A stretch of 34,072 nt of DNA from Acidobacteriota bacterium. Lineage in GTDB: Bacteria; Acidobacteriota; Aminicenantia; UBA2199. Positions 8,230 to 17,208 of this stretch are shown piece by piece. The notes beneath the pieces are model-generated. The model saw only the letters and a program-made list of their open reading frames with translations. It ran no database searches and had not been told where the DNA came from. A program made the position numbers and the translations under genes. Position 1 is the stretch's first letter. Every line of letters begins with the position of its first letter. The DNA lies in NCBI GenBank assembly GCA_018897435.1, contig JAHIKI010000034.1:1-34072 (forward strand). Direction: 5' to 3'.

Positions 8230-9333
8230 TTGAAAAAAACAAAATTTAATGAAGCGCACTATGTGTTGAAAGGGAAAATGATCGAATTTTGCGGCTGGGA
8301 TCTGCCCGTGCAATATTCGGGTGTTAGTGCCGAACATGTTGCGGTTCGGACCAGTGGCGGAATTTTCGATGTCAGCCACATGGGTGAGATCTTTTTCAGA
8401 GGCCCCCAAGCCTTGGATGCAGTGCAGTATTTAACTTCAAATGATGCTGCAAAATTAATTCCGGGAAAAGTTCAATATTCGGGCCTGATGACCGAAAAAG
8501 GCTGCTTTGTTGATGACCTGCTGGTACATAAAATCAGTGATACTGAATACTTTATAGTTGTCAATGCTGCCAATCTGGAAAAAGATTATGCATGGATGAA
8601 GAGCAAGACAACCCAATTTGATGTTGAAGTAATAAATGAAAGTGCCGATTATGCCCAAGTTGCCATTCAGGGACCAAAAGCTGGTAAATTACTGGCTGAG
8701 CTTACCAATACCGATCTTGCGGCCATGAGTTATTATACTTTCACCAAGGGTGAAGTTATGGGCATGGATGCCATAATCGCCAGGACCGGATATACCGGCG
8801 AATACGGCTTTGAAGTTTATATTAAAGATGATGCCCAGAAGGCAAGCAAGCTATTTTTGGAATTATGTCAAAAAGGGGAAAAATACGGTATCGTTCCCGT
8901 TGGTCTGGGCGCGCGCGACTCTCTCAGACTCGAATGCTGCATGGCCCTGTATGGCAATGACATTGATGATTCCCATACGATTCTTGAAGCCAATCTGGCC
9001 TGGATCCTGAAATTGCAAAAAGGTGATTTCATAGGAAAAGACGTGCTATTGAAGCAGAAGGAAGCGGGCATTCAACGAAAACTGGTAGGCTTTGAAATGA
9101 TCGGCCGTGGCATTGCCCGGCATGGCTACCCTGTTTATGTGGACGGCCAACAATTTGAAACTATTGGCAGCGGCACAATGACTCCCTTTCTTAAAAAAGC
9201 TGTGGGCATGACTTACCTGCCCATGGGAAAAACCGAAACGGGAAGTGAATTTCAGGTTAAAATTCGTGAAGAGTTGGTCACCGCCAAAGTTGTAGCAACG
9301 CCTTTTTATAAATTTGACCAAAAATCAATTTAA
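8230..9333 (+). CDS. gcvT: Glycine cleavage system T protein (aminomethyltransferase)
   Basis: GcvT transfers the aminomethyl carbon from lipoyl-GcvH to tetrahydrofolate, releasing ammonia. I set the start at TTG 8230. GGAGGG lies 4 nt before it, and the resulting N-terminus (MKKTKFNEAHYVLKGKMIEF then CGWDLPVQY) aligns with the typical GcvT start. Longer in-frame starts (TTG 8155, ATG 8218) add an AT-rich extension unlike the family. Other markers are GIFDVSHMGEI, a YTGEYGFEVYI folate-domain segment and GLGARDSLRLE. The length of 367 residues is normal. It is the first gene of gcvT-H-PA-PB. Confidence 0.95.
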   Translation: MKKTKFNEAHYVLKGKMIEFCGWDLPVQYSGVSAEHVAVRTSGGIFDVSHMGEIFFRGPQALDAVQYLTSNDAAKLIPGKVQYSGLMTEKGCFVDDLLVHKISDTEYFIVVNAANLEKDYAWMKSKTTQFDVEVINESADYAQVAIQGPKAGKLLAELTNTDLAAMSYYTFTKGEVMGMDAIIARTGYTGEYGFEVYIKDDAQKASKLFLELCQKGEKYGIVPVGLGARDSLRLECCMALYGNDIDDSHTILEANLAWILKLQKGDFIGKDVLLKQKEAGIQRKLVGFEMIGRGIARHGYPVYVDGQQFETIGSGTMTPFLKKAVGMTYLPMGKTETGSEFQVKIREELVTAKVVATPFYKFDQKSI

Positions 9334-9353
9334 ATAATTTAAAGGAGATAAAA

Positions 9354-9743
9354 ATGAGCACAAAAGATTTGAAATTTACGGAAAAACATGAATGGGCAAG
9401 TGTGAACGGCAATATCGCCACTTTCGGTATTACGGATTATGCGCAGCACCAATTTGGAGACATTGTTTTCATTGAACTTCCTGCTATGGGAAAAAGCTAC
9501 GGCAAAGGTGCTGCCTGTGCCAATATCGAATCGGTGAAAGCCGTTGCAGACATGTATGCCCCGGTTTCAGGTGAAGTGACTGAAGTAAATAGTTCCCTTG
9601 AAAATGCTCCTGAACAAATCAACAAAGAACCTTATGGAGCTGGCTGGGTATGCAAGGTAAAAATGGCCGATGCCGCAGAGCTCGATTCATTAATGGACGA
9701 GAGCGCCTATGAAAATTATGTGAAGAGTGTCGAGGAGAAATAG
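9354..9743 (+). CDS. gcvH: Glycine cleavage system H protein (lipoyl carrier)
   Basis: GcvH carries the lipoyl arm that shuttles intermediates between the P, T and L proteins. The protein has 129 residues, typical for the family. TEKHEWAS and GITDYAQHQFGDIVFIELP are hallmark segments, and the lipoylated lysine is Lys62 in NIESVKAVADMYAPVSG. A clear AAAGGAG ribosome binding site precedes the ATG. The convergent lipA gene supplies the lipoyl sulfur-insertion step. No octanoyltransferase or lipoate ligase is visible in this window. Confidence 0.97.
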   Translation: MSTKDLKFTEKHEWASVNGNIATFGITDYAQHQFGDIVFIELPAMGKSYGKGAACANIESVKAVADMYAPVSGEVTEVNSSLENAPEQINKEPYGAGWVCKVKMADAAELDSLMDESAYENYVKSVEEK

Positions 9744-11093
9744 ATGAGATACCTGCCCCTCACTGAGACCGAAAGGGAGGAAATGAGGAAAACGATTGGT
9801 ATAAAGGAAACTAAAGAATTATTTTCCGATATTCCCAAGGATAAATCCTATTTCTCTTTGGCTGACTTACCGGCTGCCCTTTCCGAACCAGAACTGCTTG
9901 ATAAATTCAATGAAATCGGTCGTAAAAATATTTTCCCCGGTTTTTTAAGTTTTTTAGGCGCTGGGGCGTATCAGCATTTCATTCCGGAATTGGTTAATTT
10001 CCTAAGCAATAAAAGCGAGTTTTTAACCCCTTACACACCGTATCAACCCGAAGTCAGTCAAGGCAGTCTGCAAGGAATGTTTGAATATCAGACCATGATG
10101 GCCCAGTTGACCGACATGGATATTGCCAACAGTTCACTTTATGACGGCGGTACAGCGGCAGCTGAGGGCATTGTTTTGGCTTTGAAAAAGTCAAAAAAAC
10201 AGCATATTCTGATTGCCGGCAACATTCATCCCGAATACATTGAAATCATGCAGACTTATATCAAGTATTTGGACTATAAAATGGATCTGGTACCCTTTGA
10301 TCCGCAATCCGGAAAACTGAAACTTGCTGAACTGCAAGGGAAAATAGACCAGGATACGGCTGGATTTATCTTTCAATCGCCAAATTTCTTCGGCGTAGTT
10401 GAAGAAGGGAAACAAATTTCCGCCATGCTGCACAGTAAAAATTCCTATTCCCTGCAGATTGTGACTGAAGCTTTATCATTGGCTTTTCTTGTCCCGCCCG
10501 GAGAAAATGACGTTGATCTTGTGGTAGGTGAAGCCCAAAGTTTCGGTTTGCCTTTGGGTTTTGGCGGTCCCTATCTGGGATTCATTGCCGCTAAAAGCGA
10601 ATTTCTCCGGCAAATGCCCGGACGTTTTGTGGGCCAGACCCTGGATTCCAAAGGAAACCGGGGTTATGTGTTGACCCTTTCCACTCGCGAGCAACACATC
10701 AAAAGGGAACGGGCCACCTCCAATATTTGCACCAATGAAGCATGGTGCGCTTTTCGGGCCGGAATCTATCTGGCCACAATGGGCAAAAAAGGGTTGCGAT
10801 CAATTGCCAAAACCAACCATCTGAATACTGCTTATTTTGTCAAAGAAGTCTCCAAACTGAACAACGTAAAAGTAAAATATCAAAAAGATTATTACAACGA
10901 AGTGGTCCTGGAAGTACAAAATGGTAAAACCGATGATTTTTTGAAAAAACTGGAAGCAAAAAAGATTCTGGCCGGCATTCCCCTACACTGGTTTTATCCT
11001 GATCAGAAAAATACAATTTTAGTTAACTTTACCGAAATTCACAGGAAAAAGGATATTGATCAACTGGTTCAGGCTATCGGAGAGATAAAATGA
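9744..11093 (+). CDS. gcvPA: Glycine decarboxylase (P protein) subunit 1
   Basis: This is the N-terminal half of the split P protein, which decarboxylates glycine together with GcvPB and lipoyl-GcvH. It has 449 residues. Recognisable segments are FLGAGAYQHFIPELV, TPYTPYQPEVSQGSLQ, FEYQTMMAQLTDMDIANSSL, and near the C-terminus RATSNICTNEAWCAFRAGIY. It starts directly after the gcvH stop, with GAGGAG inside the gcvH 3' end, and its stop overlaps the gcvPB start (ATGA). The split form is typical of Firmicutes, Thermotogae and many deep lineages, in contrast to the fused proteobacterial GcvP. Confidence 0.96.
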   Translation: MRYLPLTETEREEMRKTIGIKETKELFSDIPKDKSYFSLADLPAALSEPELLDKFNEIGRKNIFPGFLSFLGAGAYQHFIPELVNFLSNKSEFLTPYTPYQPEVSQGSLQGMFEYQTMMAQLTDMDIANSSLYDGGTAAAEGIVLALKKSKKQHILIAGNIHPEYIEIMQTYIKYLDYKMDLVPFDPQSGKLKLAELQGKIDQDTAGFIFQSPNFFGVVEEGKQISAMLHSKNSYSLQIVTEALSLAFLVPPGENDVDLVVGEAQSFGLPLGFGGPYLGFIAAKSEFLRQMPGRFVGQTLDSKGNRGYVLTLSTREQHIKRERATSNICTNEAWCAFRAGIYLATMGKKGLRSIAKTNHLNTAYFVKEVSKLNNVKVKYQKDYYNEVVLEVQNGKTDDFLKKLEAKKILAGIPLHWFYPDQKNTILVNFTEIHRKKDIDQLVQAIGEIK

Positions 11094-12544
11094 AAAAACA
11101 ATTACCTGAATTGATGTTTCTGAAAAGCCGGGACGGCAAAGAAGGCTGCTCACTTTCGGCTCCTGAGATTGCCGATGATTTATGCATTTTGGCTGCGGAT
11201 AAACTAAGAAAGGATATCGCAGATTTTCCGCAGCTTTCGGAAGTGGAAATTGTCCGGCATTATACCAATTTGGCCCATCTGAATCACTCGGTAGATGCCG
11301 GATTTTATCCGCTCGGTTCCTGCACCATGAAGTATAATCCGAAAATAAATGAAAAAATCGCCAATCAACCTGAATGGAATGCCCACCCCTATTCACCCAT
11401 TCATCTAGTACAGGGAAATCTGGAAATAATGAAAAGCCTGGAAGAGTTGCTGATGAAAATCACGGCCATGGCTGCCTTCACATTGACGCCTGCCGCCGGA
11501 GCTCATGGCGAGTTGACCGGGCTGCGGGTGATTCGCGATTATTTAACCGCCAAGGGTGATGCACGTAAAATAGTACTGATACCTGATTCTGCCCATGGCA
11601 CCAATCCGGCTTCTTCCGTGCTCTGCGGTTATCAAACCAAGGAAATTCCTTCCAATGAAAACGGTATCCTTGAAGTCGAAACATTAAAAAAACATCTCGA
11701 TAAAGATGTGGCCGCCTTAATGATTACCAATCCCAACACCTTGGGAATATTTGAAAAAAACATTGTGGAAATTGCCCGAGTTTTACATGAGAATGGTTCA
11801 CTTTTATATATGGATGGAGCCAACATGAATGCCTTTATGGGCATTGCCAAACCCGGCGACCTGGGAGCCGATGTGATCCATTTGAATTTGCACAAGACCT
11901 TTGCAACTCCCCATGGTGGCGGTGGCCCGGGCAGCGGACCTGTTGGTGTGGGCAAAGATCTGGTAAAATTTCTGCCGGTTCCCATTATCACTCACCAAGG
12001 CAAAGAATATAAAGTGCGTTATCACAACGAAACCGGCAGCAACCGCATAAAGAATTTTTATGGTAATTTTCTGGTAATAGTGCGCGCCCTGGTATATTTG
12101 CTGGAATTGGGCAAAGAAAATATTCGCCAGGTTGCTGAAGATGCGGTTTTAAATGCCAATTATATCCGCAAAAAACTCGAGCCTTATCTGGACTTGCCCT
12201 ACAAATCCAAATCGCTGCATGAAGTGGTTTTTTCAGACAAGGGACTCACTGTAAAAACCCTTGATGTTGCCAAACGTCTGTTGGATTATGGGATTCACCC
12301 TTTTACCATCTATTTCCCGTTGATCGTTCATGGGGCAATGATGATTGAACCGACCGAAACAGAAAGCAAGGAAACCTTAGATCAATTTATCGATATCATG
12401 ATCAAGATTCTGGACGAAGCCAAAAAAGATCCGGCTTTCGTGCAAGGCGCTCCCTATTCCACTCCGGTTACCAGACTGGATGAAGTCCTGGCTGCCAAGC
12501 AGCTGATCTTACGCTGGAAGCCTGCGGCGACACAAACAAATTGA
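11090..12544 (+). CDS. gcvPB: Glycine decarboxylase (P protein) subunit 2, PLP-binding
   Basis: This is the C-terminal, cofactor-carrying half of the split P protein, 484 residues long. The PLP Schiff-base lysine is Lys269 in HLNLHKTFATPHGGGGPG. Other family markers are GFYPLGSCTMKYNPKINE, PAAGAHGELTGL, DSAHGTNPAS and MDGANMNAFMG. The C-terminus PFTIYFPLIVHGAMMIEPTE is also conserved. It is coupled to gcvPA by a 4-nt overlap and is the last gene of the operon. No dihydrolipoamide dehydrogenase (L protein) follows, so the complex must use an lpd encoded elsewhere. Confidence 0.96.
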   Translation: MKKQLPELMFLKSRDGKEGCSLSAPEIADDLCILAADKLRKDIADFPQLSEVEIVRHYTNLAHLNHSVDAGFYPLGSCTMKYNPKINEKIANQPEWNAHPYSPIHLVQGNLEIMKSLEELLMKITAMAAFTLTPAAGAHGELTGLRVIRDYLTAKGDARKIVLIPDSAHGTNPASSVLCGYQTKEIPSNENGILEVETLKKHLDKDVAALMITNPNTLGIFEKNIVEIARVLHENGSLLYMDGANMNAFMGIAKPGDLGADVIHLNLHKTFATPHGGGGPGSGPVGVGKDLVKFLPVPIITHQGKEYKVRYHNETGSNRIKNFYGNFLVIVRALVYLLELGKENIRQVAEDAVLNANYIRKKLEPYLDLPYKSKSLHEVVFSDKGLTVKTLDVAKRLLDYGIHPFTIYFPLIVHGAMMIEPTETESKETLDQFIDIMIKILDEAKKDPAFVQGAPYSTPVTRLDEVLAAKQLILRWKPAATQTN

Positions 12545-12649
12545 ATTTGCCTGACAATTTTTATTAATAGCACAAAAAATTACAGTTGTACTTTAGTTTT
12601 TTAGCAACTTGTTTTCTGCTAATAGCTGTGCTCGTAATTACCGCTTATT

Positions 12650-13486
12650 TTAAGGCGCGACCAAATCTTTGGCATGATACGAACTGCGCACCAGCGTTCC
12701 CGATTCGACTCCCTTAAAACCCATTTGCAGGGCAATGGATTTTAATTCAAGAAACTCTACTTCGCTGTAGAATTTGGCAATTTTGGCATGGGCCGGGGAT
12801 GGCTGCAAGTATTGACCGATAGTCAGCAGATCACATTGGCTGGCCACTAAATCTTGCAAGGTAACCACAACTTGCTCCTGCGTTTCGCCCAAGCCCACCA
12901 TCAAGCCTGACTTGGTAAGCATTGTTGGTTCGGCAATTTTAACTCTGCGCAATAAATCCAGTGAAAGTTGATAGCCGCCCTTGGGCCGCAGATCGGGAAA
13001 TAAATCCCGCACCACCTCAATATTGTGATTCAATACGTCGGGTTGGCTGTCAATAATCTGCTGTAGCGCCGCAAAATTTCCATTCAGATCTGATATCAGT
13101 AATTCGATTTTACATGACGATATTTTTCTGATTTCTTCTACTACCGCGCAAAAATGGCCGGCTCCACCGTCTGCCAGATCATCCCTGGTTACACAGGTAA
13201 TGACCGCGTATTCCAGATTCATCTTTTTTATGGTTTCAGCAATCGCTTTGGGTTCGTCGGGATTCGTGGGTTGAGCTATGCCTTTACGGACATTGCAATA
13301 GCGGCAATTTCTGGTACAAATTTCACCGAGAATCATGAAAGTAGCCGAACCTTGAGAAAAGCATTCATAGCGATTAGGGCAATTGGCTTCCATGCAAACG
13401 GTGTTGAGCTTATTTTTATGGATCAGATCATGCACTTCTTTGTATTTCTGGCGATCAAACGGTTTTATTTTAATATTCTTATACAT
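12650..13486 (-). CDS. lipA: Lipoyl synthase (radical SAM)
   Basis: LipA inserts two sulfur atoms into protein-bound octanoyl groups such as that on GcvH. It has the auxiliary-cluster motif CMEANCPNRYEC near residue 32 and the radical-SAM CxxxCxxC motif CTRNCRYC near residue 58. The C-terminal SSYHA includes the conserved serine ligand of the auxiliary cluster. It also has the YAVITCVTRDDLADGGAGHF stretch. The length of 278 residues is at the short end because it lacks an N-terminal extension. It is convergent with the gcv operon, consistent with serving GcvH, and has its own promoter. No Shine-Dalgarno is evident. Confidence 0.96.
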   Translation of the reverse strand: MYKNIKIKPFDRQKYKEVHDLIHKNKLNTVCMEANCPNRYECFSQGSATFMILGEICTRNCRYCNVRKGIAQPTNPDEPKAIAETIKKMNLEYAVITCVTRDDLADGGAGHFCAVVEEIRKISSCKIELLISDLNGNFAALQQIIDSQPDVLNHNIEVVRDLFPDLRPKGGYQLSLDLLRRVKIAEPTMLTKSGLMVGLGETQEQVVVTLQDLVASQCDLLTIGQYLQPSPAHAKIAKFYSEVEFLELKSIALQMGFKGVESGTLVRSSYHAKDLVAP

Positions 13487-13516
13487 AATTTAGCGATTCA
13501 ATGTCTTATCCCGGTT

Positions 13517-13545
13517 ATTTTAACAAAATTATCATCTTTTAACAA
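13517..13545 (-). promoter_or_regulatory. sigma-70-like promoter of lipA
   Basis: On the minus strand TTGTTA (13540-13545) and TAAAAT (13517-13522) are separated by 17 bp, predicting a leader of about 24 nt. Confidence 0.6.
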
Positions 13546-13578
13546 CAAAACCCAACATAATTCCAGCTTTTTTAAACC

Positions 13579-13607
13579 TTGACTTTCACAGCTGTTTACC
13601 CTAAAAT
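13579..13607 (+). promoter_or_regulatory. sigma-70-like promoter of the FAD-dependent oxidoreductase gene
   Basis: TTGACT (13579-13584), a 17-bp spacer and TAAAAT (13602-13607) predict +1 near 13614 and a leader of about 61 nt that contains a strong AAGGAGG ribosome binding site at 13660-13666. Confidence 0.65.
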
Positions 13608-13674
13608 CTTTTTTTGGAAAAATCAGATCGAAAATCACTCAGAAAAATAAGGAATTCCCAAGGAGGTTACTTAA

Positions 13675-15054
13675 ATGCCGGCCATAGAAAAAGAAATGAA
13701 CGTTGTCGTCGTCGGTCTTGGCGTCGGAGGGCTATATGCCTCTAAATACGCTGCGGGAACAAACAGAAAAGCAAAAATTACGATAATAGAAAAACGTGAC
13801 TTTGACCAATTCAGCCCTTGCGGTCTGCCATTTGCCATTGAGGGAGTTGTTAAAGATTTCATGGACTTACGCTACGCTGTGCCGGTCGGCGGCAGAACGA
13901 CAAAGCTATTGAATCACGAGGTTCTGTCTATGGATAGCACAGCGCGGAAGTTGAAAGTAAAGGACCTCCAAAGTGGCAACAGCGAAGAAATACCGTTTGA
14001 TACGCTGGTTCTGGCAACGGGCGCCGACCCGGTGCTCCTCCCTGTCCCCGGAGCCGGGGAGTTTTTAGGCAAGGGAGTGCATTTTTGCACCAATCCCGCC
14101 AATGCCGAGGCCCTGCGCAATGCCGCGCTGGCTTCGAAGAAAAAAACAGCATGTGTCGTAGGTGGCGGTGCGACCGGACTGGAAGTGGCGGCGGCTTTAA
14201 AAGTTCTGGGGCTCGACGTTCACGTTACGAAAAGGACACCGCCGGTCATGGCGGATATTTTCGATCCGGACATGGGCGCACTGGTTTTAGCCAAACTTGC
14301 CGAGTTGGGAATTCATGAATACTTCGGCAAGGGCATTGACAGCATTAACGGCAAGGACCAGGTTGAATCGGTAACTATCGCCGGTCAGATCATACCTTGC
14401 GATCTTGTGGTAATGGCTGCGGGTATGAAGTCCAGGATACTGATTGCCGATGGTACCGGCATCATCGTGAACAAAAACGGTTTCGTCACTGACCAAGGCA
14501 TGGAAACAAATATCAGTGGCATATTTGCGGTCGGTGACTGTGCCGAATCGTTCTCCCGATTGGATGGCACCAGAGGACCGGCGCTGCTGGCCACGACCGC
14601 CTACCGCCAGGGAGCGATCGCCGGCATCAACGCTGCCGGCGGAGAGGCGAAGTACAAGGGTTTCTACAATACTTTTGTCTCTTTTGTCGGAGATATGGAA
14701 ATTGCCGCTACCGGGTTGAATTTGCAGGCAGCCCAGCAGGCCGGATATACAAATACCAAGGCAATCTTAGTCAAAGGAGCATTACGGCCGCATTACATTC
14801 AGAATAATTCGGAATTGACACTAAAAATTATCGTTGATGGTAATACAGCAAAAATCCTTGGCGGCCAGGCGATGGGCAAGGAAGGCGCCGCTTGGCGTAT
14901 CAACGTTATCGGGTTGATGGTGACGCATGGGCTCACTGTCCAGGATCTTGAGGATACCGAATTCGCCTATTGTCCGCCTGTAAGCGATGTTTTTGACGTA
15001 CTGTCCAGGGCGGCGGACATCGCGGTCAAGCGCCTAGGCAAGCCGGGGCAGTAA
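13675..15054 (+). CDS. FAD/NAD(P)-dependent pyridine nucleotide-disulfide oxidoreductase, CoA-disulfide reductase/NADH oxidase-like
   Basis: This 459-residue flavoenzyme has a two-dinucleotide-domain layout. It shows an FAD-binding GLGVGG near residue 14, an NAD(P)-binding VVGGGATGLEVAAALK near residue 160, and the second FAD motif GIFAVGDCAES near residue 285. A single conserved cysteine, Cys49 in FSPCGLPF, occupies the position of the redox Cys of CoA-disulfide reductases, NADH oxidases and NADH:polysulfide oxidoreductases. It is not dihydrolipoamide dehydrogenase, because the CxxxxC motif is missing, so it is unlikely to be the missing L protein despite lying near gcv. It is probably monocistronic. 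The precise substrate is undecided. Confidence 0.88.
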   Translation: MPAIEKEMNVVVVGLGVGGLYASKYAAGTNRKAKITIIEKRDFDQFSPCGLPFAIEGVVKDFMDLRYAVPVGGRTTKLLNHEVLSMDSTARKLKVKDLQSGNSEEIPFDTLVLATGADPVLLPVPGAGEFLGKGVHFCTNPANAEALRNAALASKKKTACVVGGGATGLEVAAALKVLGLDVHVTKRTPPVMADIFDPDMGALVLAKLAELGIHEYFGKGIDSINGKDQVESVTIAGQIIPCDLVVMAAGMKSRILIADGTGIIVNKNGFVTDQGMETNISGIFAVGDCAESFSRLDGTRGPALLATTAYRQGAIAGINAAGGEAKYKGFYNTFVSFVGDMEIAATGLNLQAAQQAGYTNTKAILVKGALRPHYIQNNSELTLKIIVDGNTAKILGGQAMGKEGAAWRINVIGLMVTHGLTVQDLEDTEFAYCPPVSDVFDVLSRAADIAVKRLGKPGQ

Positions 15055-15134
15055 CATCTGTTTCAATTCAAGGCATTTTTTCATCATTTAATTTATTTTG
15101 TTTGCAAATATGGAAAAAGTTAAAAAACTGAAAA

Positions 15135-15163
15135 TTGCTTTTTAATTTTTAATCATTTATAAT
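15135..15163 (+). promoter_or_regulatory. Promoter of the nfeD-slipin-SPOR-lnt operon, leaderless
   Basis: TTGCTT (15135-15140), a 17-bp spacer and a perfect TATAAT (15158-15163) put +1 at about 15170, one base before the ATG at 15171. No Shine-Dalgarno is present. Confidence 0.7.
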
Positions 15164-15170
15164 TAAAACA

Positions 15171-16445
15171 ATGAAAAAGGTACTGGGGCTTTTGCTGTTC
15201 TTGATCCCTTTCTGGTTGCAGGCCGAGATTTACACTTTGCGCGTGGATGGTCCTATTGATACACTGCTGGAAGAATATGTGGTGGATTCTTTCAAGAAAA
15301 TACATCTGGCCGGTAACGCCAGCCTGGTCATCATCGAAATGGACACCCCGGGCGGTTATGATACTTCGATGCGGGTCATCATCAAGGCCATGCTTAATGC
15401 CGAGATCCCCGTCGCCGTCTATGTTTCTCCCAAAGGAGCCCGTGCCGCTTCAGCCGGATTCTTCCTGCTGCTAGCCTCCGATATCGCCGCCATGGCCCCG
15501 GGCACCAATACCGGCGCCGCTCATCCCGTTTCGGTCACGGGCAGCGACATCGAAAAGACAATGAAGGAGAAAATCACCAACGACGCCGCTGCCTACGTCA
15601 AGACATTGGCCAAGAACCGCGGACGCAATATGGAAATGGCGGAAAAAGCCGTACGCGAAAGTCATTCTTATACCGCGGAAGAATGCCTTAAAAACGGATT
15701 GATCGACCTGATCGCCGCCGACACCCGAGATCTGATCGATAAATTGCACGGCAGAACGCTTACTTTAGCCAATAGCCGTGAGATCATCCTGAACCTGAAA
15801 AATGAAAAAATCATTTCTTTAAAAATGAGTGAGAGACAGAAATTCCTGCGCACAATCACCAACCCCAATCTGGCTTATTTTTTGCTGATTTTCGGCTTGA
15901 TCGGTCTATATATCGAATTCACCCATCCCGGCGGCGTCATTCCCGGCATCCTCGGCGGCATTTCGCTTTTGCTGGCTTTCCTGGCCTTTCAAATCCTGCC
16001 CATCAACTATGTCGGCTTGTTTCTCATTTTGCTTTCCATTGGCTTTTTTATCGCCGAGATCAAGATCCAGGGATTCGGCATGCTGGGAGTCGGGGGTATT
16101 GTTTCGTTTGTATTGGGATCGATCATGCTCATCAATGCACCGATCCCGGAAATGAGGCCGGCCATGCCAATCATTTTAACTTTTGCCGTGTGTTTTGGCT
16201 GCATTTTCCTGTTTCTGACCTTGAAGGTCATTCAGGCCCTAAAAAGAAGAAAGGAAACCGGCCGGGAAGGGCTAATCGGAGAGATGGGGGTAGCTAAAAC
16301 CGATATCGACAACCACCAGGGCAAGGTTTTTGTTCACGGCGAATGGTGGAATGCGGTAGCCGACGGCCAGATTCCGGCCGGCAGCAGAATTCAAGTGGAC
16401 ACCATTGATAATTTAATATTAAAAGTAAAAAAATCAGGAGGGTAA
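15171..16445 (+). CDS. NfeD-family membrane-bound ClpP-class serine protease
   Basis: This 424-residue protein has a signal/anchor at residues 1-18, then a ClpP-like domain. The nucleophile region is [20 protein letters not shown] (Ser about 94). A candidate catalytic lysine lies about 40 residues later in [14 protein letters not shown]. Both resemble the Ser-Lys dyad of the archaeal stomatin-specific protease PH1510. About four to five membrane segments follow from residue 235, then a C-terminal OB-fold NfeD domain ([13 protein letters not shown] to [16 protein letters not shown]). It lies directly upstream of a slipin, the classic nfeD-stomatin pair. The role is inferred as envelope or microdomain quality control. 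Confidence 0.93.
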   Translation: MKKVLGLLLFLIPFWLQAEIYTLRVDGPIDTLLEEYVVDSFKKIHLAGNASLVIIEMDTPGGYDTSMRVIIKAMLNAEIPVAVYVSPKGARAASAGFFLLLASDIAAMAPGTNTGAAHPVSVTGSDIEKTMKEKITNDAAAYVKTLAKNRGRNMEMAEKAVRESHSYTAEECLKNGLIDLIAADTRDLIDKLHGRTLTLANSREIILNLKNEKIISLKMSERQKFLRTITNPNLAYFLLIFGLIGLYIEFTHPGGVIPGILGGISLLLAFLAFQILPINYVGLFLILLSIGFFIAEIKIQGFGMLGVGGIVSFVLGSIMLINAPIPEMRPAMPIILTFAVCFGCIFLFLTLKVIQALKRRKETGREGLIGEMGVAKTDIDNHQGKVFVHGEWWNAVADGQIPAGSRIQVDTIDNLILKVKKSGG

Positions 16446-16446
16446 A

Positions 16447-17208
16447 ATGCAATCAGGCGCTTTTTTCAGTCCGTTGGTCGTAGTGGCCGTCATCGCCATA
16501 TTTTTTGTACTGAGTTGGATCAAGGTGCTAAAGGAATACGAGCGCGGAGTCATTTTCCGCTTGGGAAGGGTTTTGGACAAAGCCAAAGGCCCGGGATTGA
16601 TCCTGGTCCTGTCCCCCATTGACAAACTTGTACGCATTAGTCTGCGCACCATTGTTTTTGATGTTCCGCCCCAGGATATCATCACCAAAGACAATGTTTC
16701 TGTCAAGGTAAACGCCGTGGTTTATTTCCGCGTCATTGACCCAAAGCGGGCGGTCATCGAAGTCCAGGACTATATGTATGCCACTTCACAACTGTCTCAG
16801 ACCACCCTGCGTTCGGTCCTGGGCCAAGCCGACCTTGACGAACTGCTCTCAGCGCGCGACCAACTCAATTCACGCTTGCAGTCGATCATCGACGAACACA
16901 CCGACCCCTGGGGAATCAAGATATCCATGGTGGAAATCAAGCATGTCGATTTGCCCCAGGAAATGCAAAGGTCCATGGCCAAGCAAGCCGAAGCCGAAAG
17001 GGAACGCCGGGCCAAAATCATTCATGCCGAGGGTGAAAACCAGGCCTCAGCCAAACTTCTGGAAGCGGCCAATACTCTTTCCCAGAATCCAGTCACCATC
17101 CAGCTGCGCTATCTGCAAACACTGGTCGAAATCGGAGCCGAAAATTCGACCACTATTATTTTCCCCATACCCATCGATCTGCTGAAAGGAATATTTGATA
17201 AAAAATAA
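16447..17208 (+). CDS. Slipin (SPFH/band 7, stomatin-like membrane protein)
   Basis: This 253-residue protein has one N-terminal membrane segment (residues 8-25) and an SPFH domain beginning [39 protein letters not shown] and [10 protein letters not shown] are strongly conserved in stomatin-like slipins. The Glu/Ala/Arg-rich helix [16 protein letters not shown] is the oligomerising coiled-coil region. It is the probable partner or substrate of the NfeD protease encoded 1 nt upstream. A GGAGG ribosome binding site lies within the end of nfeD. Confidence 0.95.
   Translation: MQSGAFFSPLVVVAVIAIFFVLSWIKVLKEYERGVIFRLGRVLDKAKGPGLILVLSPIDKLVRISLRTIVFDVPPQDIITKDNVSVKVNAVVYFRVIDPKRAVIEVQDYMYATSQLSQTTLRSVLGQADLDELLSARDQLNSRLQSIIDEHTDPWGIKISMVEIKHVDLPQEMQRSMAKQAEAERERRAKIIHAEGENQASAKLLEAANTLSQNPVTIQLRYLQTLVEIGAENSTTIIFPIPIDLLKGIFDKK

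Noticed and set aside
12545..12649. Long-loop inverted repeat (AGCACA ... TGTGCT) between gcvPB and lipA
   Set aside because: Only six pairs across a loop of about 50 bases in AT-rich DNA; consistent with chance.
13675..15054. Dihydrolipoamide dehydrogenase (L protein) completing the glycine cleavage system
   Set aside because: The CxxxxC redox pair is absent; there is a single Cys in SPCGLPF as in CoA-disulfide reductase-like enzymes.
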